Shown: positions 1 to 5,506 of the stretch, piece after piece
Numbering within the stretch: position 1 is the first letter of the stretch
Layout of the letters: the number at the start of each line of letters is the position of its first letter
Assembly: GCA_937897665.1 (NCBI GenBank)
Contig: CALCPB010000921.1
Coordinates: forward strand, 1 to 6,963
DNA from: an uncultured Halomicronema sp.
Lineage (GTDB): Bacteria > Cyanobacteriota > Cyanobacteriia > Phormidesmidales > Phormidesmidaceae
DNA: 6,963 nucleotides
Direction: 5' to 3'
Position numbers and translations under genes: made by a program
The notes under the pieces: model-generated
What the model was told of the DNA's origin: nothing
Seen by the model: the letters and a program-made list of their open reading frames with translations, nothing else
Databases searched by the model: none

Positions 1-418
1 CCCCAAACGTTACGGTGATTACTGCCAGAACAACACCGGTAATCCAGGTCAACTCACGGGGCTTTTTGAACCCGCCGGTGAGATAGACGCGGAAGACGTG
101 CAAAATCATCATCAGCACCATCATGCTGGCCGACCAGCGATGGATGGAACGAATCAGCCAGCCAAAGTTGACGTCTGTCATGAGGTACTGAACCGATGCG
201 AAAGCTTCGGTGACCGTCGGCTTGTAATAGAAAGTCATGGCAAAACCCGTCGCGAACTGAATCACGAAACAGGTCAGCGTAATGCCACCGAGGCAGTAAA
301 AGATATTGACGTGGGGTGGAACGTATTTGCTGGAAATATCGTCGGCGAGTGCCTGAACTTCCAGCCGCTCATTGAACCACTGAAACGCTTTTGAATCGGT
401 AACTTGCTTGGTAAACAT
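1..418 (-). CDS. petB: Cytochrome b6 of the cytochrome b6f complex, 5' part only (cut by the window edge)
   Basis: Cytochrome b6 is the haem-bearing membrane core of the b6f complex, passing electrons from plastoquinol towards plastocyanin or cytochrome c6 and moving protons across the thylakoid membrane. Read on the minus strand from the ATG at 418-416, 139 codons are present, out of about 222 in cyanobacterial PetB, so roughly the last 80 are outside the window. The protein starts [20 protein letters not shown]. Cys42 in FYCLGG corresponds to the cysteine (Cys35 in the shorter numbering) that holds the extra haem c. His93 and His107 are two of the four axial ligands of the b haems, in the HRWSASMM...[11 protein letters not shown] stretch. 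The first two membrane helices are visible. No Shine-Dalgarno sequence lies before the ATG: the minus strand reads TATCCTCCCGCTTC there. The gene diverges from ctpA, an arrangement known from other cyanobacteria, and petD usually follows petB. Identification is secure. Confidence 0.97.
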   Translation of the reverse strand, partial: MFTKQVTDSKAFQWFNERLEVQALADDISSKYVPPHVNIFYCLGGITLTCFVIQFATGFAMTFYYKPTVTEAFASVQYLMTDVNFGWLIRSIHRWSASMMVLMMILHVFRVYLTGGFKKPRELTWITGVVLAVITVTFG

Positions 419-714
419 GAAGCGGGAGGATATTAATCTAAGCAGTGTATTCCTTAGAAATTTAACATAGCTAAAACTTCGATCAGAGACATTTGGGGCA
501 AAACGTCATTAAAATCTACTGCTCAAAAGCCCAAAACGGCTTACTTGCGGGGTTTCTGGTCTAATTGAGCTGCCTCAGCGAGAAGACGCCGCAGTTCACG
601 TATCTTTACAAACTATTTGCTAGCTGCAGCGACCTGCCCTGAGCTAATGCGTCATGCGTGATGCTGACTGGGGAGTGTCCCTTCTACAATCAGAGACAAC
701 AGACTCAGAGACCT
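419..714. other. Divergent petB-ctpA intergenic control region
   Basis: These 296 bases separate the two divergently read start codons and must hold both promoters. No ORF with gene-like properties fills the region. The part near petB (about 430-540) is AT-rich and the part near ctpA is more GC-rich. A ctpA promoter can be proposed (663-690, separate entry). For petB I found no convincing -35/-10 pair. On the minus strand TATGTT (near 465-475) resembles a -10 box but lacks a well-spaced partner. Confidence 0.6.
663..690 (+). promoter_or_regulatory. Putative sigma70-type promoter of ctpA with a dyad in the spacer
   Basis: CTGACT at 663-668 matches four of six bases of TTGACA, and TACAAT at 685-690 matches five of six of TATAAT, with 16 bases between. 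Transcription would begin near 697, giving a leader of about 18 bases before the ATG at 715. The spacer contains the small dyad GGGA-GTG-TCCC (671-681), where a repressor could act; this is only inferred. The position of this promoter is one reason to prefer the ATG at 715 over the in-frame ATGs at 658 and 661, which lie upstream of it. Confidence 0.4.
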
Positions 715-1950
715 ATGGGACGCAAGATTTTCAAAAGCACGGTGTCAGTGTTGCTGGCAGTGGTGATCGGTTGGGGCCTGTGGCAACCAGCTGCGTTAGC
801 CCTGACTGATGAGGAAAGCTTGGTGGCGGAAGTTTGGCGGATTGTTAACCGAGCTTACTTAGACCAGACGTTTAATCATCAGAATTGGTGGTTTGTGCGG
901 GAACATGTACTTGATCAGACGTTTACGAGTCGGGCTGACACCTATGACGCGATTCGTGAAATGCTGAGCTCTTTGAATGACCCTTACACTCGTCTGTTGC
1001 CACCTGAGCAATATCGGAGCTTGCAGACCAGCACCTCGGGTGAACTGACGGGGGTGGGTCTGCAGATCGCTAAAGATGATGCAGATCAGTATTTGCAGGT
1101 AATTGCGCCGATCGCGGGCTCACCCGCTGCAGCCGCGAACGTGCAGCCGCGCGATCGCATTCTGGCAATTGATGGCCGTTCGACCCAGACATTGACGCTT
1201 GATGAGGCCGCTAACTCCATGCGGGGGCCGGTGGGTACTGCAGTCGTGTTGACGATTTCTCATAATCAGCAGACGCCGGAAGCGATTACGTTAACGCGGG
1301 GCACGGTGAGCCTGAATCCGGTGGTGACCCGTATTGACTCCGTCTCAGAGAATTTAACGGTTGGGTACATTCGCCTCACGCAATTTAACGCGAATGCAGC
1401 GAGTGAGGTCGCCACAACGGTGCAAGCGTTTGAGCGTCAGGGGGTGAATGCTTATGTGCTGGATTTGCGCAACAATCCCGGCGGATTGCTCAATGCGGGC
1501 ATCGAGATTGCTCGTCAGTGGCTAGCGACTGGGACGATTGTGTATACCTTTGATCGTCGGGGCATGCTTGATAGCTTTGAGGCGAGCGGTTCAGCCTTGA
1601 CTGACGCCCCGCTGGTCGTGCTGGTGAATGAAGGTACCGCTAGCGCGAGCGAAATTTTGGCTGGGGCGTTGCAGGATAATCGTCGCGCGCAGCTGGTCGG
1701 CAATACGACCTTTGGGAAGGGTCTGATTCAGTCGTTGTTTGATTTGTCCGACGGGTCTGGGCTGGTGGTAACGGTGGCCAAGTACAAAACGCCAGCGAAT
1801 CACGATATCAATCGTTTGGGGATTCGTCCTGATCAGATCGTGCCGTTGGCGGCGATCGCCCGAGAACAAATTGGCACGGATGAAGATGTGCAGTATCAGG
1901 CGGCAATCGAACTCTTGAGTCAATCAATGGTTATGGCGAGTGCATCCTAA
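715..1950 (+). CDS. ctpA: Carboxyl-terminal processing protease CtpA (D1 precursor processing)
   Basis: CtpA is a serine endoprotease (peptidase family S41) that trims the C-terminal extension of the photosystem II D1 precursor on the lumenal side, a step needed to assemble the manganese cluster. From the ATG at 715 the product has 411 residues. Residues 1-29 form a signal peptide (MGRKIF, a hydrophobic core, then AALA with cleavage expected before Leu30). An N-terminal helical domain follows, then a PDZ domain at about 105-195 (GVGLQIA; PRDRILAIDG) and the tail-specific protease domain at about 195-380. The catalytic pair is visible: Ser310 in NEGTASASEILAG and Lys335 in TFGKG, 25 residues apart as in plant and algal D1 proteases. 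Asp250 and Arg252 (LDLRNNPGG) and Glu313 match other residues reported as important in Synechocystis CtpA. An upstream in-frame ATG at 658 would add 19 residues in front of an already complete signal peptide and is unlikely. Cyanobacteria have paralogues (ctpB, ctpC). The divergent petB neighbour supports ctpA. Confidence 0.94.
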   Translation: MGRKIFKSTVSVLLAVVIGWGLWQPAALALTDEESLVAEVWRIVNRAYLDQTFNHQNWWFVREHVLDQTFTSRADTYDAIREMLSSLNDPYTRLLPPEQYRSLQTSTSGELTGVGLQIAKDDADQYLQVIAPIAGSPAAAANVQPRDRILAIDGRSTQTLTLDEAANSMRGPVGTAVVLTISHNQQTPEAITLTRGTVSLNPVVTRIDSVSENLTVGYIRLTQFNANAASEVATTVQAFERQGVNAYVLDLRNNPGGLLNAGIEIARQWLATGTIVYTFDRRGMLDSFEASGSALTDAPLVVLVNEGTASASEILAGALQDNRRAQLVGNTTFGKGLIQSLFDLSDGSGLVVTVAKYKTPANHDINRLGIRPDQIVPLAAIAREQIGTDEDVQYQAAIELLSQSMVMASAS

Positions 1951-3208
1951 ACGCAGCCGAACGTATCATGATCCGCTTCACGGCGCGATCGCCCTTGATC
2001 GACAAGACCCGGTCGAACAGCTGCTGATCCGCTTGATTGATACGCCGGCGTTTCAGCGCCTGCGCCGGGTTCGGCAGTTAGGGGCGGCTAGCCTGACCTT
2101 TCACGGGGCTGAAAGTTCTCGCTTTACCCATGCTCTGGGCGTCATGGAACTGACCCGGAAGGCCTTTGATTTACTGGTAAAACGATATCCCTCGCTGGCG
2201 AGCCATCGGGCGACGGTGCTGTGTGCGGCGCTGCTGCATGACATTGGTCACGGTCCCTACAGTCACACAGCGGAAGCGATTTTCAAGACTCACCACGAGC
2301 ACTGGACGCGGCGCATCATTGGCGAATCGGCACCGGTACAAGCACTGTTGGCAGAGTTTGACCCGGCGCTGACAGCGGCGATCGCATCGGTTTATACCCA
2401 TCAACATTCGCTGCCACTCGTGTGGCAGTTGGTATCGAGCCAGCTTGACTGCGATCGTCTCGACTATCTCATGCGGGACAGCTACTTTACAGGGGCGTCT
2501 TACGGCAGCTTGGATTTAGATCGCATTGTGCGATCGATGGATATGGATGATGACGGCAATCTGATGGTGTCTCACAAAGGTCAGACTGCCGTGGAGCACT
2601 ATCTGTTGGTGCGCTACTTTATGTACGCCCAGGTCTACAACCATCCCAAAAATCTGGCGGCGACTTGGACACTGCAGCGGGCCTTTGAGCGGGCTCAAAA
2701 ATGTTTTGTGGCTGGCAATCTTGATGTCGATGAGACCGTGACTGCCTGGCTTAATCATCCTCAAATGCCGCTGACGCTAGAGCACTATCTGGCGGCAGAC
2801 GATATTGTTTTCACCTATCACCTGCAGCGCTGGCAGCATCACGCGGATAAAGTGTTAGCTGATCTCTGTCAGCGCTTTATTCAGCGACGGCTGCGCAAGG
2901 CGCGGGATGTGTCTAACTTATCTGAGCACGATCGCGCTGACCTGTTAGCTCAAACTCAAGCCCAGGTGGTTGAGGCGGGTTACGATCCCCAACTCTATTG
3001 TGGGCTGAGTCACAGTCAAAGCTGTGGCTATACGCTCTATCAACGTGGCATCAAAGTTTGGGTTGACCATCGAGCGATTGATATTAAACAGCTCTCGCCG
3101 ATCGTCGCGTCACTCACTGAGACCTATCGCCGTACCTGGTTGCTATATGTGCCAGAGGTGTCGTCTTGGCTCGATCAGCAGCTGAACTTGACGACGGGCG
3201 ATCGCTAA
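1940..3208 (+). CDS. HD-domain phosphohydrolase, SAMHD1/dNTP triphosphohydrolase-like
   Basis: The 422-residue product belongs to the HD superfamily group that includes SAMHD1 and the bacterial YwfO/EF1143-type dNTP triphosphohydrolases. Members hydrolyse nucleoside triphosphates at a metal centre in the cytoplasm; the substrate here cannot be read from sequence. The typical opening RTYHDPLHGAI is present. Metal and catalytic residues are all visible: Arg61 and His64 (RFTHALG), His100-Asp101, His104 and His109 (LLHDIGHGPYSH), His119 (HHEHW) and Asp172 within LDCDRLDYLMRDS. That last stretch aligns with SAMHD1 Asp311, with Arg173, Tyr176 and Asp180 taking the places of its Lys312, Tyr315 and Asp319. 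The C-terminal 240 residues are helical and less recognisable. The start is GTG (HPKRSRTYHDP follows), overlapping the last 11 bases of ctpA. No in-frame ATG lies between it and the conserved motif, and the Shine-Dalgarno is weak, so translation probably depends on ribosomes finishing ctpA. The stop follows directly after a HIP1 octamer. Confidence 0.88.
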   Translation: MHPKRSRTYHDPLHGAIALDRQDPVEQLLIRLIDTPAFQRLRRVRQLGAASLTFHGAESSRFTHALGVMELTRKAFDLLVKRYPSLASHRATVLCAALLHDIGHGPYSHTAEAIFKTHHEHWTRRIIGESAPVQALLAEFDPALTAAIASVYTHQHSLPLVWQLVSSQLDCDRLDYLMRDSYFTGASYGSLDLDRIVRSMDMDDDGNLMVSHKGQTAVEHYLLVRYFMYAQVYNHPKNLAATWTLQRAFERAQKCFVAGNLDVDETVTAWLNHPQMPLTLEHYLAADDIVFTYHLQRWQHHADKVLADLCQRFIQRRLRKARDVSNLSEHDRADLLAQTQAQVVEAGYDPQLYCGLSHSQSCGYTLYQRGIKVWVDHRAIDIKQLSPIVASLTETYRRTWLLYVPEVSSWLDQQLNLTTGDR

Positions 3209-3268
3209 CGCCCGCGACGAATTCTACAAATTTCCTCACTCTATACAGGGCCTCCCATGAACTGGTGA

Positions 3269-3329
3269 CTACCCGGTCAGCCTGATAGCGATCGCGTTGG
3301 CTGGGTGTGCCTGGGTGGAGACCGGGTAG
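3269..3329. repeat. Perfect 10-bp inverted repeat with 41-base loop
   Basis: CTACCCGGTC at 3269-3278 is the exact reverse complement of GACCGGGTAG at 3320-3329. Immediately inside the left arm is a smaller stem, AGCC (3279-3282) with GGCT (3299-3302), enclosing a HIP1 octamer at 3288-3295. A second HIP1 copy starts two bases after the right arm (3331). Without a T-run it does not look like an intrinsic terminator. It may be a stable RNA hairpin at the 3' end of the HD transcript or a small dispersed repeat. Confidence 0.6.
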
Positions 3330-3414
3330 GGCGATCGCGACGGGGCATTGATGATCCCGCAAATTCTGAGACTGACTCGTGCCCATGCGTGCCAGTCAAT
3401 TAACGCCAGGACTC

Positions 3415-3420
3415 TATAAA
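3415..3420 (+). promoter_or_regulatory. Possible -10 box for bicA (TATAAA)
   Basis: TATAAA matches five of six bases of the -10 consensus and lies 143 bases before the bicA ATG. The best -35-like match, GTGCCA at 3389-3394, has a 20-base spacer, which is too long for a standard promoter, so an activator-dependent or alternative sigma promoter would have to be assumed. The dyad at 3451-3471 would lie just downstream of the start site, a suitable position for a repressor. Confidence 0.3.
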
Positions 3421-3450
3421 AACTGTAAGGCGGGAAATCTAGCAGCAAGA

Positions 3451-3471
3451 TCAAGTGATGGTTTTCATTGA
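3451..3471. promoter_or_regulatory. Possible LysR-type (CcmR/NdhR-like) operator upstream of bicA
   Basis: TCAA (3451-3454) and TTGA (3468-3471) form an inverted repeat with 13 bases between. The minus strand reads TCAATG at 3471-3466, the first half of the published NdhR motif TCAATG-N10-ATCAAT, but the second half is not at the expected spacing. bicA is induced by low CO2 in Synechococcus PCC 7002, and LysR regulators of this kind control carbon-uptake genes, so a link is plausible. The match itself is weak. Confidence 0.25.
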
Positions 3472-3480
3472 GGAGAGAGA

Positions 3481-3498
3481 ATGGTAATCTCGTCATAG
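3481..3498 (+). CDS. Putative five-codon leader ORF (MVISS) upstream of bicA
   Basis: ATG at 3481 is preceded by TTGAGGAGAGAGA (3468-3480), whose GAGGAG core is by far the best Shine-Dalgarno match in the window and is spaced five bases from the ATG. The frame runs only Met-Val-Ile-Ser-Ser before TAG at 3496-3498. A second short frame (ATG 3504, 22 codons, stop 3570-3572) starts six bases later and overlaps the bicA ATG by ten bases. The pair could guide ribosomes to bicA or control its translation. It could equally be chance, and no homology can be judged from five codons. Confidence 0.3.
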   Translation: MVISS

Positions 3499-3551
3499 AG
3501 CTAATGCAATCGTCTTTTGATTATGCATTTGCTTTCTTCAATGTAAAAAAC

Positions 3552-3556
3552 AGGTG
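3552..3556 (+). promoter_or_regulatory. Ribosome binding site deciding the bicA start
   Basis: AGGTG at 3552-3556 is a good match to the anti-Shine-Dalgarno and lies six bases before the ATG at 3563. It contains the alternative GTG start at 3554, which would add only three residues (fMet-Phe-Ala). The family N-terminus (Met, a few residues, then FRNVRGD) fits the ATG at 3563. Confidence 0.65.
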
Positions 3557-3562
3557 TTCGCG

Positions 3563-5257
3563 ATGGCACTGACTATCAGAATAAATTTCCGAAATGTGCG
3601 CGGGGATGTCTTTGGTGGTGTGACTGCTGCAGTGATTGCCCTGCCAATGGCTCTGGCCTTTGGTGTGGCATCTGGCGCAGGCCCCGAAGCTGGTCTCTAT
3701 GGCGCTGTTCTCGTCGGTTTTTTTGCCGCTCTGTTTGGCGGCACGCCGACCCTCATTTCTGAGCCTACCGGCCCGATGACTGTGGTCATGACGGCGGTCC
3801 TGGCTAAGCTCATCGCCGCTGATCCGGTCAACGGTAAGGCTATGGCCTTTACTGTGGTGATGATGGCGGGGGTGTTTCAAATCCTTTTCGGTCTCTTAAG
3901 GCTTGGGCGCTACGTCACGCTCATGCCTTACACCGTGATCTCCGGCTTTATGTCGGGCATCGGGGTGATTTTGATTATTTTGCAGATTGGGCCCTTTTTG
4001 GGGCAATCCAGCCCTAAGGGTGGGGTAATTGGCACGATCACCAGCTTGCCGGATCTCATCGGCAACACGGTGACGCCGGAGTTGATTTTGGCGGTCTTTA
4101 CGATTGCGGTTCTCTTCTTCGTACCCAAGAAGCTGAAGCGCTTTTTGCCGCCTCAACTGTTGGTATTAGTGGCGGGCACGGTCTTGTCGCTTTTTCTGTT
4201 TGGTGATGCTGATATTCGTCGTATTGGTCCGATTGAAGCGGGTCTACCGGCCATGCAGATGCCGACGTTCAGTGCGGCGCAGTTTCAAATCATGCTGATC
4301 GATGCCCTAGTGCTGGGTGCTTTGGGCTGCATTGATGCGCTGCTCACAGCGATGGTGGCTGATAGCTTGACGCGCACTCAGCATCAGTCTGACAAAGAGC
4401 TGATTGGTCAAGGGCTCGGTAACGTCGTGTCGGGTCTGTTTGGCGGCCTCGCTGGGGCCGGTGCCACGATGGGCACTGTAGTCAACATTCAAACCGGTGG
4501 GCGGACAGCGCTCTCGGGTTTAGTGCGAGCTGTCTTGCTGATGGTGGTGGTGTTAGGGGCTTCGAACTTGATTGCGCCGATTCCCCTGGCTGTGCTAGCC
4601 GGTATTGCCATGAAGGTCGGGGTCGATATCCTGGACTGGAGTTTCTTGAAGCGCGCCCACAGTGTTTCTTGGAAAGGCACGCTGATTATGTACGGCGTCC
4701 TCTTTCTAACCGTGTTTGTGGATTTGATTGTCGCGGTTGGTGTCGGTGTTTTCATTGCCAACATTTTGACGATCGATCGTTTAACCAAACTGCAGTCTGA
4801 AGGCATTAAGACCATTACTGATGCTGACGAAGATGAAGACCTGCAGATGACGCCTGAGGAGCAAATGCTGCTCGATCGCGCCGATGGTCGAGTGTTGTTG
4901 TTCCACCTGAGTGGACCCATGATCTTTGGGGTGGCCAAGGCGATCGCTCGCGAAAACAATGCGATGGAAGACCACGATGTCTTAGTGCTGGATCTGCAAG
5001 ACGTGCCGATTTTAGGGGTGACTGCTGCCCTCGCGCTAGAAAACTCCATTCAAGATGCGAGTGATAATGACCGACCGGTTTTTGTGGTCGGCGCGAGTGC
5101 GCAAGCGCTGAAGCGTTTAGAAAAGCTTGGCATCCATCGGTTTGTGCCGCCAGAACGGTTGGTCGATACTCGAGTAGCGGCGCTGCAAGGGGCGCTAGAC
5201 CTGTTGGATAGTCCTTCCGATTCGTCTGCTCCGGTGGTGACGTCTCCGGCGGTATAG
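3563..5257 (+). CDS. bicA: SulP-family Na+-dependent bicarbonate transporter BicA
   Basis: BicA is a plasma-membrane transporter that takes up HCO3- together with Na+, with high flux and modest affinity, and feeds the CO2-concentrating mechanism. The product has 564 residues from the ATG at 3563, against 566 recalled for BicA of Synechococcus PCC 7002. The N-terminus FRNVRGDVFGGVTAAVIALP is typical. A membrane domain of about 14 helices spans residues 13-400. ISEPTGPMTVV places Thr69 at the substrate site, and GCIDALLTAMVADSLT places Asp258 and Thr262 where the BicA structure has Na+ ligands. LAGAGATMGTVVNIQTGGRTALSG continues the binding region (broken here only by family convention: GAGATMG is at about 298-304). 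An acidic linker (DADEDEDLQMTPEEQ, about 420-434) leads to a cytoplasmic STAS domain at about 440-548, then a short Ser/Pro-rich tail. The conservation favours BicA over a generic sulphate permease. The antiporter gene downstream fits Na+ recycling. All visible key residues are intact. Confidence 0.93.
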   Translation: MALTIRINFRNVRGDVFGGVTAAVIALPMALAFGVASGAGPEAGLYGAVLVGFFAALFGGTPTLISEPTGPMTVVMTAVLAKLIAADPVNGKAMAFTVVMMAGVFQILFGLLRLGRYVTLMPYTVISGFMSGIGVILIILQIGPFLGQSSPKGGVIGTITSLPDLIGNTVTPELILAVFTIAVLFFVPKKLKRFLPPQLLVLVAGTVLSLFLFGDADIRRIGPIEAGLPAMQMPTFSAAQFQIMLIDALVLGALGCIDALLTAMVADSLTRTQHQSDKELIGQGLGNVVSGLFGGLAGAGATMGTVVNIQTGGRTALSGLVRAVLLMVVVLGASNLIAPIPLAVLAGIAMKVGVDILDWSFLKRAHSVSWKGTLIMYGVLFLTVFVDLIVAVGVGVFIANILTIDRLTKLQSEGIKTITDADEDEDLQMTPEEQMLLDRADGRVLLFHLSGPMIFGVAKAIARENNAMEDHDVLVLDLQDVPILGVTAALALENSIQDASDNDRPVFVVGASAQALKRLEKLGIHRFVPPERLVDTRVAALQGALDLLDSPSDSSAPVVTSPAV

Positions 5258-5325
5258 TTTCCGGCCACTCATCGTGAGCTACCTGGTAACAGTCTGCTCC
5301 TGTCGCGATTCCTGATATTGTCAGT

Positions 5326-5389
5326 GCTCTGGTGGTCCGCAAGCTGGCCCGCTAACTCTGGTGAGTCGATTTAGACGGTCAACCAGAGC
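5326..5389 (+). other. Competing hairpin arms in the bicA-antiporter spacer
   Basis: GCTCTGGT (5326-5333) and CTCTGGT (5356-5362) can each pair with the single arm ACCAGAG(C) at 5382-5389, giving mutually exclusive stems of eight and seven base pairs. The nearer arm also allows an inner GTC/GAC pairing. The sequence after the shared arm, CTGCTTTAAG, has only a three-base T-run, so it would be a weak terminator at most. Confidence 0.35.
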
Positions 5390-5412
5390 CTGCTTTAAGT
5401 TGGGCTAGCTGC

Positions 5413-5447
5413 TCAATCAAGCATAAAAATTTTGAATCAATTTTGAT
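5413..5447. promoter_or_regulatory. AT-rich dyad cluster upstream of the antiporter gene, possible operator
   Basis: ATCAA-TT-TTGAT at 5436-5447 is a perfect short palindrome. Just before it, TCAA (5417-5420) and TTGA (5432-5435) form an inverted repeat 11 bases apart, resembling the LysR T-N11-A layout, and TCAATC occurs at 5413. The TCAA/TTGA arms recall the dyad upstream of bicA, so shared control is possible. The regulator is not identified from sequence. Confidence 0.3.
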
Positions 5448-5506
5448 GGTTTGAGCGATCGCCCACCGGTGATCGACTCAGAACGCTGTTAGGAAATTAA
5501 ATTGCA

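Larger units (their letters stand above)
3209..3562. other. Intergenic control region between the HD gene and bicA
   Basis: No conventional gene is present in these 354 bases. In order they hold: a long-range inverted repeat with HIP1 copies (3269-3338); a dyad TGACT...AGTCA at 3373-3398 that encloses a direct repeat of CGTGCC; TATAAA at 3415-3420; a TCAA/TTGA dyad at 3451-3471; a strong ribosome binding site with a five-codon ORF at 3471-3498; a 22-codon ORF at 3504-3572 overlapping the bicA start; and the bicA ribosome binding site at 3552-3556. No hairpin followed by a T-run is visible after the HD gene, so a factor-independent terminator cannot be called. Confidence 0.6.
5258..5506. other. 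bicA-antiporter spacer
   Basis: These 249 bases separate two co-directional genes and contain no gene-like ORF. The first half carries two copies of CTCTGGTG and one ACCAGAG (separate entry). The second half is AT-rich around 5411-5450, followed by a HIP1 octamer at 5455 and the weak Shine-Dalgarno AGGA at 5491-5494. The spacing is long for a simple operon, so the antiporter probably has its own promoter. A CATAAA at 5422-5427 with TTGGGC at 5400-5405 (16-base spacer) is a poor candidate. Confidence 0.5.

Noticed and set aside
98..394. 98-codon plus-strand ORF with a His-rich start
   Set aside because: It lies antisense to petB, whose minus-strand frame is an unmistakable cytochrome b6. The His codons come from the reverse complement of the Met-rich helix.
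658..714. Upstream in-frame ATG extension of ctpA
   Set aside because: It would put 19 polar residues ahead of a complete signal peptide and would include the proposed promoter -10 box.
3114..3496. Minus-strand ORFs across the HD-bicA gap (90 and 75 codons)
   Set aside because: They have no recognisable motif, cross the inverted repeat and HIP1 copies, and overlap each other in different frames, so they are better explained as chance frames.
3554..3562. GTG at 3554 as the bicA start
   Set aside because: The GTG is part of the AGGTG ribosome binding site for the ATG at 3563, and the family N-terminal length fits 3563.
4489..5049. 186-codon minus-strand ORF
   Set aside because: It is wholly antisense to conserved parts of bicA, with Ser/Thr-rich composition typical of a shadow frame and no recognisable domain.
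4815..5342. 175-codon minus-strand ORF extending past the bicA stop
   Set aside because: Most of it is antisense to bicA. The part in the spacer shows no domain, signal or ribosome binding site, and composition is that of a shadow frame.
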